Below, piece by piece: positions 9,601-20,672 of a stretch of DNA of 64,000 nt (the stretch's first letter is position 1; each line of letters begins with the position of its first letter). Source of the DNA: Sycobia sp. Sy_11 (taxonomy: Eukaryota; Arthropoda; Insecta; Hymenoptera; Epichrysomallidae); contig JACCIC010000166.1 in NCBI GenBank assembly GCA_018907035.1, positions 1,034,501 to 1,098,500 on the forward strand, read 5' to 3'. Position numbers and translations under genes: made by a program. The notes beneath the pieces are model-generated. The model did not search any database, was not told where the DNA came from, and worked only from the letters and a program-made list of their open reading frames with translations.

Positions 9601-10870
9601 ACAAAAATACGATCAAGCTGCAGAAATAGAAAACCTCAGAATTTGTTTCCAAGGCCTCAAAACTTCCATTGTTGAAACTAATATAAGAACAGTTAGAATT
9701 TCAAAAGTAGATAATGGCATAGATAATATACCGTGGGAAATAGTAGAAAATACATTATTAGAGATCTTTCTAGATACAAAAATTACATTTGTAATTTGTG
9801 CAGGCGATGTTTGCTTTCCAGATGAGCCGGAAAGGGAGAGTATAATTAAAGAATATCATGATTCTGCTGTTGGTGGCCATTATGGCATAACAAAAACATA
9901 TAAATCTATCCGAAACCATTTTTACTGGCACAACATGAAAAATGATATACGCCATTATATTCTCTCTTGCAAGAGCTGTCAGGAGGGTAAATTAACTAGA
10001 ATAAAAACCAAATTACCTATGCAAATCACTGATACACCAAAAGCAGCACTCGATAAGGTTCAGATGGACATTGTAGGACCTCTTCCTATCACTTCTTCTG
10101 GCAATAAATATCTGCTTACCTTACAGTGTTGTCTAACAAAATATGCAGATGCCATTCCTCTCAAAAATATTGACTCTATATCAGTAGCTTCTGCTTTAGC
10201 TGAAGAATTCATTTCTCGTCATGGTTGTCCCAAAGTAATTCAAACGGACCAGGGTAGTAACTTCTGCAGCAAAATTATGAACACCATCTGTAACATATTT
10301 AAAATCAAACGTATAAAATCATCGGCATTTCATCCTCAATCATTAGGTGCACTTGAGAGATCACATCATACATTCATAGAATATCTTCGACACTATTGTA
10401 CAAATAATAACTGGGATCAATGGATTAGATTCGGTATGTTCTCCTTTAATAATCACGTTCATGAAGCCCATGGTTATACTCCTCATGAGGCCTTTTTTGG
10501 TAGAAAAGCTCGAATGCCATCCGAATTTGCAGACCAAAACGTGCCATTGACTTTTATTGAAATCGTAGATAATCTTTTTAATAAGCTAAGTTATACACAG
10601 GCAAAGGTAGCTGAAAATGTAAATAAAGCTAAACATCTATACAAAAAATATTATGACAAGGCACTAAATATAAGAGAATTTCAAGTAGGTGATTATGTGT
10701 ATTTGATAAAAGAACCACGTACCTCTAAGTTTGACAAACATTATACAGGTCCTTATGAAATTATTGAAATCATCGGTGATACGAATGTTAAAATAAAAGT
10801 TAAAAATAGTTTTAAAGTGGTACATAAAAATAAATTAAAATGTATGAACTTTCGATTAGATCACGAATAA
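6620..10870 (+). CDS. pol: Pol polyprotein: protease, reverse transcriptase, RNase H, integrase
   Basis: This is the replication polyprotein of the element. Visible parts: aspartic protease with DTG at about residues 64-66; reverse transcriptase with LDLASGFHQIPL and the catalytic FMDD box at about 476-479 (a YMDD variant); RNase H with TDAS at about 623-626; integrase with an H-H-C-C zinc-binding domain from about 1078, then a D, D and E triad at about 1150, 1210 and 1245; and a GPY-type module (TGPYEII) near the C-terminus. The frame is -1 relative to gag and opens with GTG at 6620, directly after an in-frame TAA at 6617-6619, so the listed first residue is not a normal start. Expression needs recoding or reinitiation at the gag stop. 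About 300 residues between RNase H and integrase match no catalytic domain. No stops interrupt the 1416 codons. Confidence 0.95.
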   Translation: MTRTAKFKRERSSSNRGEVELPKTKASCSVRIYYGTKGLNNVNTPTVKLEAKFRNNLEMFFLIDTGCNLNLIKNKYVSESKHINRKIIYNLLGIGKGTVGTLGEITLELSEYNITFQIVPDDFPLEVDGILGIEFLKNEQVEITFKKYGIGKLKTQTGFLKFEKSITIDLPGRTRKLIELPVLNASVIEGILPRINIGSDVYLGEALVTPKNGIVQVFAVNSSTEDIRATFPIPKLEPIPNLSNFNSNDISEKQTDKKLLSKRIATLLKIIKVDHLNVEEKDKIIQLISKYPFQFYIPGDKLQATNIASHRIELTDYTPINKRQFRHPQIHKTELEKQTKKMLEENIIQPSISPWNAPCFLVPKKADDSGKSSWRLVVDYRALNEKIVNVSYPLPNITEILDQLGGAKYFSTLDLASGFHQIPLESASKQLTAFSTPFGHWEFNRTPMGLRTSPAIFQRMINKICSGLLNTEMLIFMDDAIIFSDSLKKHIQNLEKFLKILKNANLTLKPEKCSFLCKDIVYLGHRVSANGVEPDPKKVDAVKCFPIPKNKKNVKQFLGLVGYYRKFIKNLAKIGRPLYLLLRENTCFKWDESTQDAFEKLKNILINPPLLQYPDFSKEFVVTTDASDYALGAVLSQGEIGDDLPIAYASRLLGQAEKNYSTTEKELLAMIFGVEQFRPYIYGRMFTLVTDHRPLIWLKNLKNPSSKLARWQLRLREYTFKVVYKAGRVNSNADALSRNPVEYESNVCIALTDLQKMEVCADFSSVSGSAGDTEWILNENIAKIFLSYNNEQIITENTTTNDEDRNDTQVLNNTADSCRQEKTVEIGTKKGISENIQRVVVQPDDDSSKHNRTRTVCNARESVLEVEQTDVDSAEQFSLRNICEARESVCEKDKMPGTTGYDDNHVNSSMEKRNRTVLYVTETAITHTNDFLLMKSDHTVHFISADCNLYTATSKEFLDNGLLNSENLLILNPSVGQVITFQTDNSYIFNLVVKQKYDQAAEIENLRICFQGLKTSIVETNIRTVRISKVDNGIDNIPWEIVENTLLEIFLDTKITFVICAGDVCFPDEPERESIIKEYHDSAVGGHYGITKTYKSIRNHFYWHNMKNDIRHYILSCKSCQEGKLTRIKTKLPMQITDTPKAALDKVQMDIVGPLPITSSGNKYLLTLQCCLTKYADAIPLKNIDSISVASALAEEFISRHGCPKVIQTDQGSNFCSKIMNTICNIFKIKRIKSSAFHPQSLGALERSHHTFIEYLRHYCTNNNWDQWIRFGMFSFNNHVHEAHGYTPHEAFFGRKARMPSEFADQNVPLTFIEIVDNLFNKLSYTQAKVAENVNKAKHLYKKYYDKALNIREFQVGDYVYLIKEPRTSKFDKHYTGPYEIIEIIGDTNVKIKVKNSFKVVHKNKLKCMNFRLDHE

Positions 10871-11083
10871 AAAGAACAATATATATAATAAAATCATTTA
10901 TATAAAATAACCTTGTTATAATTGCACTTGCACGTGATGAATAGCACGATACATAGAATTACTGGAAACTTCGAATATATATATATATGTAATGATAAAA
11001 TACGGGAGTCTTGCGAACTGTAACCATAGATTTTGTAAAACACAAGAAAAGACGTTCCCCTGTCGGGAAACATCTTTTTGTAT

Positions 11084-11094
11084 AGGGGGGAAGG
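11084..11094 (+). other. Polypurine tract
   Basis: An all-purine run (A, six G, AAGG) ends exactly where the 3' LTR starts. This is the expected plus-strand DNA synthesis primer site. Confidence 0.8.
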
Positions 11095-11801
11095 TGTGAC
11101 GTAATACGACTACATTCGACGTGTCACGAAACCGTATTTTGTCATGTCCTTTTACACTCCTTTTATAACCGCGAAATATAATTATGTAATAAAAAAATAG
11201 CTTAAACGATCAAAAATAAGTATTTTATACCTATAGCAAATATGTATTTTATAATAGTTTATGAATACAAATAATATTGAATCACTTGATAGCGCAAGGA
11301 CACGGACATTAAAAATATACATTATTCATATAGAATCGATATGTATGGGCATTCCGTTCAAATAAATATTATATTTGAACTACATTTTATGATTGAGTTC
11401 GATGGCCAACAAATACACGCGCATAGCTGAAGCGAGACGATGCACATTTATGACCGCCGAGGAATTCCCGCAATTAAGCGACGCTGCATGGGAGCAGCTG
11501 CAGCGTGCACAACCAGCAAGGGAGAAGGACCGTCGATGCGCGGATTGGCGCTCGCTATACTTGGGGTGGGGAGTTGCGATGTGTGCGGGGGTGTGCATGG
11601 AGATGTTTTTGCGGATATAAACACTTCGCTTTCGGCAGCCGCGCAGTTTATACTTATCGAATAAAGCTAACTTATAAATTAATATTGTTCTTCTTTCATT
11701 TCTATAATATAATAATTTTAATTAATATTCTAAAATATTAAATTTCAAACGGCACATTTTTCGCGCGCTATAGCTTATTTTTACAGGATAGAGACATCAC
11801 A
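11095..11801 (+). repeat. 3' LTR (707 bp)
   Basis: It has the same length as the 5' LTR and reads the same along its length. Its TATA box (11616-11621) and AATAAA (11660-11665) point toward DDX49, whose start codon is 440 bases beyond the LTR end. It supplies transcript termination for the element and could act as an outward promoter for the neighbour. Confidence 0.95.
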
Positions 11802-11805
11802 AACC
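11802..11805. repeat. Target-site duplication, right copy (AACC)
   Basis: Matches the AACC at 3414-3417. Confidence 0.85.
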
Positions 11806-12240
11806 TCACAGGGTGTCGCCGCCTTGCGGCCAATTCTATCCCGAAGTCCTGCCATCTAATTTAACACGATTTTAGCGGGTTTCCACTCCTGCTGCTAAAT
11901 ATAGTATAGTCTACTATGTTGATGCACATTGCACGCACATGTATACGCATCGCCGCTCCAGCATGCTGCATGCCACACGGTCACGGTGCAGTCGTGCAGT
12001 AAAGACTACAGACCAGAAGTGCAGTGTTATGTAGTAGAGTGATGCCCGAAGCACATGGTGCACGCACAATCACATAATATAATATAAATATGACTGAACC
12101 AATGCAGTTGTGAATTGTGAAATATTCTATCATATTTATATGTATAATAAACAGCATTAAACATTATACTGAAGTCAAATTTACAATTCATGATTAGATC
12201 ATGTGTGAAACAGTAAAAATTTACGAATGAAAAATTAAAT
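11806..12240 (+). promoter_or_regulatory. Probable DDX49 promoter and 5' UTR
   Basis: This stretch of about 435 bases lies between the retrotransposon and the DDX49 ATG. The first part (to about 12060) is GC-richer than the surroundings and holds several ATGs and short direct repeats around GTGCAGT. I see no clear TATA box. It is the only room left for the DDX49 promoter, so the element may have landed within or just upstream of it. Confidence 0.45.
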
Positions 12241-14340
12241 ATGACTACTTTTACTGATTTGAAAGTCAATTCTTGGATTATTGAGCAGTTGAAAGCAATT
12301 GGTTAGTTTGAAACAAAAAATTAATTGGCAATCAAATAAAATAATATATACATTCGTAATATAATGAGATAAAATTGATATTATTAATATTTCCGAATGA
12401 ATAACTTTTCAAGACAAATATAGACTTTTAGACCTTCAAGTATCAAATTACTTACACATTAATAAAATTATTTTCATCGATTTATAATTATATAAAAAAA
12501 TTCAATTATATTATAAACTTCTTGTCACTCCAAATTTAGAACAAAATTATAATAAAATTGTTTTATACGACAATATGGATTAAAAACCATTGCAATTAAG
12601 TTGTGAAAACTAATTGACTTTGATAGATGATCACATTTTTTCTTGCATTTTAAGTTTATTTTTACTTAACAGGTGTTAAAAACCCAACACCAATTCAAGA
12701 GAATTGTATTCCTGCTATATTAGAAGGAAAAAATTGTATTGGGTGTGCAAAAACTGGTAGTGGAAAAACTTTAGCTTTTGCTATACCACTATTGCAAAAA
12801 CTTTCTGAAGATCCGTATGGTATTTTTGCCCTTATTTTAACTCCTACTAGAGAGCTTGCTTTTCAGGTAAAATAATTAAAATTTGTTGATTGTTTATTTT
12901 TTTATTGTTGCATGAAAATAAGTTGTATTTATTTTTTGAAAATACCAATTCTTTTTTAAATAAAAGAATGGTCTTTTTAAAAGAAGTCACTAAAGTTTAT
13001 ACTTTTTAGTATAATAAGTTAAATATTTGCATCTATTAATATTAAAATACTTATTTATTTCAGATTGCAGATCAATTTTCTGCAATTGGCAAACCCATTA
13101 ATTTGAAGAAATGCGTCGTTGTTGGAGGTATGGATATGGTAGTTCAAGGGCAAGAATTAGCAAGACATCCACATATTGTTGTAGCAACCCCAGGACGTTT
13201 AGCTGATCATTTGGAAAGCTGCGATACATTTTCTTTACAAAAGATCAAATTTCTTGTTATTGATGAAGCTGACCGATTACTTGGGGGTAGCTTTGATGAA
13301 CAGCTGCGTACAATATTCAAAGCTCTTCCAAACGAAAGATCATCTCTACTTTTCAGTGCTACTATTACTGATGCATTAGATAAAGTAAAACAAGTCTCTA
13401 ACAAAAATTTTTTTACATGGACATCCAACGATGATTCTGGCATTGCAACAGTTAGAGAATTAGATCAAAAATATGTACTATGTCCAAAAGATGTACGTGA
13501 TGCGTTTTTAGTTGAAGTTATTAGAACGTTTAGAGCTAATAATGAATCCGGGTCTATCATGATTTTTACCGACACTTGCAAGTAAGAAATAATCTTTAAA
13601 TTGACTTTTTACTATTTATTAATTAAAAGAACAGAAGTTAACTATTAAATTTATAATTATTATTATAAAAATTTTTAGACACTGTCAATTATTATCTATG
13701 ACATTAAATGAAGTAGGTTTTGATAATGTTGCATTACATGCTATGATAAAACAAAAAGAACGTCTGGCAGCACTTGCCAAATTTAAATCTAACTTGATCA
13801 AAATCTTAATAGCCACTGATGTTGCTTCTAGAGGTTTAGACATTCCAATTGTCACTTTAGTAATTAATCATAATATACCAAATGTACCAAAAGAGTACAT
13901 TCACAGAGTGGGTAGAACTGCTCGTGCAGGAAGAGGTGGTATGGCTATAAGTTTAGTAACACCATATGATATCAAATTATTACATACTATTGAAGAAACA
14001 ATTGGTACCAAATTAACAGAATTTAAAGTAGATGGTAAATATTTTATATTTAATAATACAAAAAATATTAGTAAAATTTATTTAATCAAGACATGTTTTA
14101 TTATTAGACAAAGAAATTGTTACAATCTTTACACAAATATCAGTTACTAAGCGGGAAGCAGAAATTAAATTAGATGAAGCTGACTTTTATGAAAAAAAGG
14201 TTATTAATAAAAGAAAAAAATTAATTTTAGAAGGCTTAGACCCTGAGGAAGCAGATATACTTTTAGAAAAGAAGAAGAAAAAAAAGAAACCAGAGAAGAA
14301 AAAAACTAAAAATCTGACAAAGCAAGTTAGCAATAAATGA
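12241..14340 (+). CDS. DDX49: DEAD-box ATP-dependent RNA helicase DDX49 (Dbp45A)
   Basis: Five coding exons: 12241-12301, 12673-12866, 13064-13581, 13679-14034, 14108-14340, giving 453 aa with phases that close at all junctions. It is a nucleolar ATP-dependent RNA helicase of the DDX49/Dbp8 family, acting in pre-rRNA processing and ribosome biogenesis. The Q-motif region is at 21-32 (TPIQEN), Walker A AKTGSGKT at 46-53, PTRELAFQ at about 78-85, DEAD at 152-155, SAT at 183-185, a conserved TCKHCQLLSM segment near 256-265, [10 protein letters not shown] at 303-312 and HRVGRTAR at 333-340. The C-terminus carries the family segment ILEGLDP and a Lys-rich tail, a likely nucleolar signal. The length is close to vertebrate DDX49 (about 480). 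The start is the first ATG of an N-terminus matching the family. All catalytic motifs are intact. It converges with the TMEM53-like gene downstream. Confidence 0.95.
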
Positions 14341-14466
14341 TATCGTTTTTTATTAATTATTTCTATATTATAATAATTAAAAACGATTCATTTTTGTTAC
14401 GTTTTAGAAATCTACAATGTTAAAGTATCTTTACCACTGTTGGAACTGAATGTATTAAATATTAGT

Positions 14467-14533
<67 letters not shown>

Positions 14534-15453
14534 AGAGGGAGAGAAAGAGAATTAGAATTTCATTTATTAGAGAGAGAGAGAGCATGTGAAGTTTTTTATA
14601 GCTTTATTACATTAAATTATTCGTAAACCTTCCAAGATATTGTTAAAGTTTAAAACCTATAAATTATACATATTAAATTGTTTATATAATTTTATATTCA
14701 AGAAATTTTTTTTCTTTCACTTTTATAATCTTATAAAATATTACTAAAAAAATGAAAACTTAGAATAGTAAAATTTGGGCGGATATTGTTGAAATTATTT
14801 GAATAAATTTGTTGTATATGTACATTAAAAACTTTTCATCTTCTAAATCAAAATAAAGAAAATAAATGGAAATTTGGAATAAATTAAAATGAATATTGAT
14901 AGATTAAGATTATTTTTTATCATTTTAAAGTTTATTACTCAAAAACAGTATAAAAATTAATGATTTTTTACGTATTACATTTATATAAGCTCTAATAATA
15001 TAGGCAATAGCAATAAATTTCAACTTTTAATATAAAATACTGTAATAATGGAGTAATTTTTTATGTATCTCCTTAACATGTTTTTGATTGTTATAATTCA
15101 TGATTTGTACATTCATTTAAATTAATTTAAGTGTATATAATCAATGATAAATCAAAAAGATTACTAAATCTAATCTTAGGGAAGACAATATATATATATA
15201 TATATACGGGGGTGTATGTGTGTGTGAAAGTATAAACGCACGTGTATAAATATTATACATGAAAGAAAAATAATAGTATAAGCTATACTATGACAGTGAT
15301 ACAAAATGAAAGTACGACTACTTAAAAATAACTTGAACATTGAACCTTTTTGAATTAATCGTGCTCTTCAATATCTTAAAAAAGATAATATTAAAATTGT
15401 TCAATTAGGATACTGGCGATAAATTAATATTTCTAAAGATTCACTATATTCTG
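14341..15453. other. Intergenic region between convergent genes
   Basis: It holds the 3' UTRs of DDX49 (ATTAAA-type signal near 14377) and of the minus-strand TMEM53-like gene. It contains a (GA)n tract and a short TA/TG repeat near 15188-15225. No coding sequence is seen. Confidence 0.6.
14469..14532. repeat. (AG)n microsatellite followed by a G run
   Basis: About 27 AG units run into nine G residues. It lies in the DDX49 3' flank. Confidence 0.95.
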
Positions 15454-17039
15454 TTAAAGTCGAGCTCTAATTTTTTCTTCATTTTGAATGAGTTGTAATT
15501 TGTCTAAGAATGTGTACAACTCAGCTACGTATTCTTTTGGATGAGCACGGTAATGTCCTACGTGTGGAGTGTTTTCAAATATTTTTGTATAAGTCTAAAA
15601 AAACAGTTTAAAATCATTATTTTGTAAAAATAACAAATATGCTGCTAATGAAAAAATTAATAATAAATTCTTATACATAATTTAGATACAATGGAACTTA
15701 TTTTCAAATAATTTATTAATAATAACCTTTACACCTAATGACTCCCAAGAGTCTCTGACTCTCATATTGCTTGTAACTGATCCCACCGGGTCTGTTTTGC
15801 TTACTAAAAATAATGCTGGGGAACGAACTAAATTCAAATGAAATAATTGACTTGATCGCATCCAATATTGTGTTGCTTGCTTATGGAAAGCCTTCATGTG
15901 GTATCTATAAAAACAAAATAAATTATCTTTAATTTTTTTAATTATAAACTCAATAATTCTACTTCCATTGACTGATAGAAATAAAACTAATAAATATTTT
16001 GATCCATTTAACAATCTTTTGAAAGAAAATATAAATTATATCATACTCAAGATATTTTTTCATAACATTCTGAAGTACTTCATTATTAGGAAAAACGGCT
16101 CTTGGTGTTCCTATTGTTAATTCACTAATATCAGCTGCACTATCCCAAACATGTCCAACAACTCTATTTATTACATGATCATATTTTTGCCGGTCGTTAT
16201 TTACAAAGTCTAAAAGTTCTCCCCACAAATAACCACCAACAGAAAATCCATGTAAAAAAATTTGTTCATAATGCTTATTTTGATCTAAGAATTGTAATAA
16301 ATCTGATGCAATAATCTACAATCAAAAAATATTTTTAATATTAGTGTTTACATAGCTGTATTAAAATTTTAAGAAAATAGTATATTTCAATGCAATTGTA
16401 GAAGTTAATTATTTCTCTTATTAAGGAGTTTTCTGAGTTAAACCAAGGAAGTAAATCTCAATAGGTAAAAAGCAACTTTCACAACAGTGTTGAGCTCTAT
16501 TTTACACCATAACAGTTGATAAATCATTTTAAAATTTTTAAACTATTTATAAAATTACTAACCCTTGATCCTTTCACTGGCCACATCAATTGCCAAGGAG
16601 TAATTGTAACTGTAATTACATCAAAACCTTGTTCCATATAAAAATTAACAAATTTCATAATATGATTCCTTTTTGACTGAAGCCAGCACAATAAAACCAA
16701 TAAAGGTCGCTGGTTATTTTCGTTTTTATTAGAATGCAACATTTTCTTAGATTCCTTGATAATTGGTAAGTTATCATCTTCTGTTAGTAATTCAATATTC
16801 TTGGTAAGTCGATGTGTACTTAAAAAATTACAGGCAACAAAACCAAATACCTAAATTGCCATTAACATAGAAATAGAAGAGCAATTTAAAATTTATATTT
16901 TTTTATAATCATAGAATATACATAATTACAGAAATGTTACCATATTATCCCTTGGCTTAACAGCTGAGAATTTAGGAAAAGTGCAAACGCCAAATCGAGA
17001 TCGTGCAAACACAGAAAAGCTCATTCTCGTCAAAGCCAT
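15454..17039 (-). CDS. TMEM53: TMEM53-like transmembrane protein (DUF829 family)
   Basis: Five coding exons, in transcript order: 17039-16941, 16850-16563, 16315-16047, 15904-15727, 15594-15454, giving 324 aa with consistent phases. TMEM53/NET4 proteins are alpha/beta-hydrolase-like DUF829 proteins. In vertebrates they sit in the nuclear envelope and ER, and the enzymatic role is unproven. The N-terminus is basic and Ser/Arg-rich, so it could be a targeting signal. The core starts RPLLVLLCWLQ; a TPWQ segment and the nucleophile-elbow-like GFSVGG (Ser at about 154) follow, then GHVWDSAAD, SKTDPVGS and HVGHYRAHPKEY near the end. These mirror the Asp, Ser and His regions of the family. One donor (15726) is the weak AAG|GTTATT, but the joined frame fits the family. 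A 5' UTR intron just upstream of the ATG is possible. Confidence 0.88.
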
Positions 17040-18576
17040 AATTCTGGATTGTGATTACTGAAATTAATATAAATAAATATCAATAAAATTTATAGATTAC
17101 ATATAAATAAAAATTTGAAATCACTAATTAAATTAATAATTATATTTTTCCTTTGTCTTATATCAAATAATGTATGTTCAGTCAATAAATTCTTAATAAA
17201 ATAGTATCACTTACAAATTATATTATATTATTATATAATTATAGTATTATAATAATAATAATCAATTTTCTTTCACGAATAACTAAAATTCTCACTTCAG
17301 TATAGAGTAAAGTTAAATTTATTAATTCTTATTATATATCAATGGAAACTATAAATTAATATGACCAAATACTGCCTTCTATTTTACTTCATTTATTTGC
17401 CTCGAAAGAGTTTAAAAGCAATCATGGATTTTATGTATTAGTTACAGTATTGATTTTAAAAGATCAGGATTGTATATTCTTTATTTAAATGAAAATTTCA
17501 AGAAATATACTAAAATGTTATTTATTATTTTTATACAATCTGAGATGAAATGATTACTAGAAAATTGCTTACTATTTATTCATAATTTATTGCAACAACG
17601 CTTATTGTTAGTAAGTTTTAATAAGCAGATTTTTAAAATCTTATTAAATATGAAATAGTTTTTTATTTTATATAGTAATATAAACTAAATGAGAAACTAT
17701 AGATAATATTTGATGATGTTCATTCTTTGTAAATGAAAATGAAGTAAATTGTCGAGTGACATAATAGGTAATAAATACCTTCACAGCTATAAAAAGAACA
17801 TATAATATTTGATTATTAAATTTTTATTGAATGATAATCAATTTATTAAATTAAAGTGTATAATAAGTTTTTAAATTCTAATCAATCATCAATCTCAGTT
17901 TGGATTAAAGTAGAGAAAGCAGTATTTTAATTAATTGAACTTATAGTATCTATCAATTTGTCATATATACCGAATATACTATTTCTTTGTGTATACCTAT
18001 ATTTAATACAATACTTTATGTATAAATATATAAATCTATAATATAGAAAGAAAATTTATATATATAATATTAATTGAATTCTAATCTGTATCAAATGTCT
18101 AATTATATTTAATATTAGGTATTAGAGAAAGTCATACTTCAAAGTTTTCTTGAAAATGAGAGTCGAATAACTCTTCAAGACCAAAAGATGTGTTGCAGTT
18201 GCGCTCCCGATACTGTTCATTTATCTAATTTCGCGCCTGTCCGCAAACTCCTTTTATATTATATCTATAATGTATCTATATATAGATAGCTAGATATAAA
18301 ATGAACGTGTTCTGAATTTTCTGGTGTAAAACGATCTTTGTGAAGTCACTCTTTCTTTTTTACTTTTCGTTTCTTTTTCACTTAATATTATTATGCGAGT
18401 TAATAGAGCCGATAATAGAGCTTCTATTCTACTAAATAATGAAACTGCAAAAATAATTGAAACGTGAGAAAACATGCGGGAAAAAATATGGCCGAACAAT
18501 GTATCGGATCGTTCTACTGAGTTTTCCACTAAAGCTTTATTCTAAAACGCAATAAGCTGCGACTACGACGACTCAG
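17040..18576. other. TMEM53 5' flank and AT-rich intergenic DNA
   Basis: Very AT-rich with no supported coding sequence. It probably contains the TMEM53 promoter (minus strand). Composition rises in GC from about 18180 toward the TATA box at 18577. Confidence 0.5.
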
Positions 18577-18606
18577 TATATAAAAGGCTCAAGTCAAGCT
18601 CAAGGT
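18577..18606 (+). promoter_or_regulatory. Orphan TATA-type promoter
   Basis: TATATAAAAG at 18577-18586 sits in a GC-richer island (about 18540-18900) and is a near-ideal TATA box. A splice-donor-like AAG|GTGGGT follows near 18602-18609, right at the expected start site. No gene is recognisable downstream on the plus strand, so the transcript, if any, is unknown. Confidence 0.35.
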
Positions 18607-20615
18607 GGGTCGCCCCCCTGTATGTGTATTCTACTATACCGGGCTATACCTGCTATGCTATAAATAATAAGGGGGGATTTCGGGAATGCAACGTCGCTGA
18701 ATATATATATATATGCGCGCGCGACCATGCGAGTTGCACATGACTTGCACATGACCACGATGACAGATATATGCCTCTGATATGGCTCCGATGCGGTAGC
18801 CCGGAGATCTGGCTGGACATGCGCATCGAGCGCAACACACTTGAAACGGCTTGAAAGTTACACGATCTGATCTGATACCACGCTGCACTCGACGCAAACG
18901 TGGAACAACCTAAGAACTGTCAAACATGTACTGTACATGTGTAGAATTTTTATAAATAACCAAGTGCAGCGAAGCGAATGGAAGTGAATGCTCTGACATC
19001 TTCAAACCTTAAAATTTTTCACTTTATAGTTTATTAGTAAATAAACGTATATTGTATGTATGATATATATAAGGGGATATCCAACAACTCGTGGAGTTCC
19101 GTAATAAAATGTCATCATCGCCTCACATGGTATTTTCCATATTTTGCAACTTTCGGGTCGTATTTACATTTAGCAGACATTCAAATGGGGTATTAATATT
19201 TTTGTTTTGATAGTAGATTCCCCACTTAACGTCAGTTTTACCAGGTTTTACATCATTATTACTTTAAAATGGATTGATAAAGAAAAATATGCTTCGTTTT
19301 ATGACGCGGCTCCTGTGGCATTGTGTATTTGTTTAAGACAAAAGTTTATTTGCTAGCGTTGTATTTTGCAGCTTTAGCCACGGATTTTTATTTTTAATAG
19401 TTTTTTGCCTGATTTTGCCATCCACAATGCTTCAAAATTTTTTAGTTAAGAACAATCTTCTTCGTATTGTGACTGTCCGTTTTTACTCCGTGTATTTATA
19501 TATATCAAAAATTAAAAATGTGTTTTCCTTATAATCTAATTTAAATGCTTTGACTTGTTTTTCTTGTAATATTTTATCATTAGATATTTAAATCGAAAAT
19601 TATAAATTTTTCAGTTATTATGAAAACAAAATATTGAGGCTTCTAAGATACGATTTTACAGTTGTAAATGTTGATTTTGTTTACAAAATATTTGAAAAAA
19701 TCTATTATAATTTAATCTTATAGACAATCTATTTTGCTATTCTCATAAGCATAAGAATATCGCTGAATTAAAATATTTGTACAATTGGGAAAATTTGATT
19801 ATAGACAAATTATTTTTTATTTAAATTAAATTGTAAGTTTATCCAGTAGAATCAAAAATATTAGAAAATTTATCATTAATTCTTTTAGAATTAATATATT
19901 AGAATTTAATAAATATAATTGTGATTTCAAAGAAAAGTCTTAGTTGTGATTAATTGAACATTAACGAATTGAAAATTTTTCAATAATTTAAATATGTATA
20001 TTTTTTAAATATACATTTTTTAAATTAAACATTTTTTTATATACAAAAGGTCTGAACTTGTCACGCGAAGCAGGGGAGTTTAAATTCCCGATCTAAAGTT
20101 TTAAAAAAGTTCATGCGCCTGTATAAAATATAATAGATTTTTGTCTCTGAGAAGTAACATATTTCATCTGAAAATAAAGCCTAAAATGTACAAAGGAATA
20201 ATTATTAACAAATAAAAAAATTACTGTCTTTACTTTATATAGTATTGAACGAATTTTTTAAATCGAATCTTCAAATCATTGTATTTTTTCTTCTAATTTA
20301 TTAGGAAACAATAACTCATTCATCTGGAAAAGCACAATAAATGAGAATCGCTTTATCGCTTAATTACGTATTCAAAAAATTAGTGGTCAGAGGTTAGAGA
20401 CTAATGAATTATTAAAAGATTTTCTAAGCCGCACTGTAGAACTATGTATGAAATAATAATTGCGCAAAGTTTTGTGAATCTCTCTGCTACGAATTTTACT
20501 TTATATTAAAGTAGTAATTATTCATTTCTTTTTTATGCTTTTTTTTTAGTTTTAATTTATATAGAATTTGATGAGCCTTCGTGACTCCCTTGCTCCAGTC
20601 AAAAATCGTAGTGCC

Positions 20616-20672
<57 letters not shown>

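Larger units (their letters stand above)
3418..11801 (+). mobile_element. Complete Ty3/gypsy LTR retrotransposon, 8384 bp
   Basis: The order is 5' LTR (3418-4124), primer-binding region and long leader (4125-5570), gag (5571-6623), pol (6620-10870), polypurine tract (11084-11094) and 3' LTR (11095-11801). Both LTRs are 707 bp, begin TGTGA and end TCACA, and I found no difference reading them side by side. The element is flanked by the 4-bp direct repeat AACC at 3414-3417 and 11802-11805, the duplication size usual for this superfamily. Pol order is protease, reverse transcriptase, RNase H, integrase, which defines Ty3/gypsy rather than Ty1/copia. No envelope-like frame lies between pol and the 3' LTR. 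Gag and pol have no internal stops, so this copy looks recent and possibly mobile. Confidence 0.95.

Noticed and set aside
18653..18897. Minus-strand Arg/His-rich frames in the 18.6-18.9 kb island
   Set aside because: They are short, overlapping in two frames, partly built on a TA repeat, and have no recognisable domain.
20041..20120. Possible tRNA-like GC-richer segment
   Set aside because: It has no A/B box pair and no cloverleaf that I can fold.
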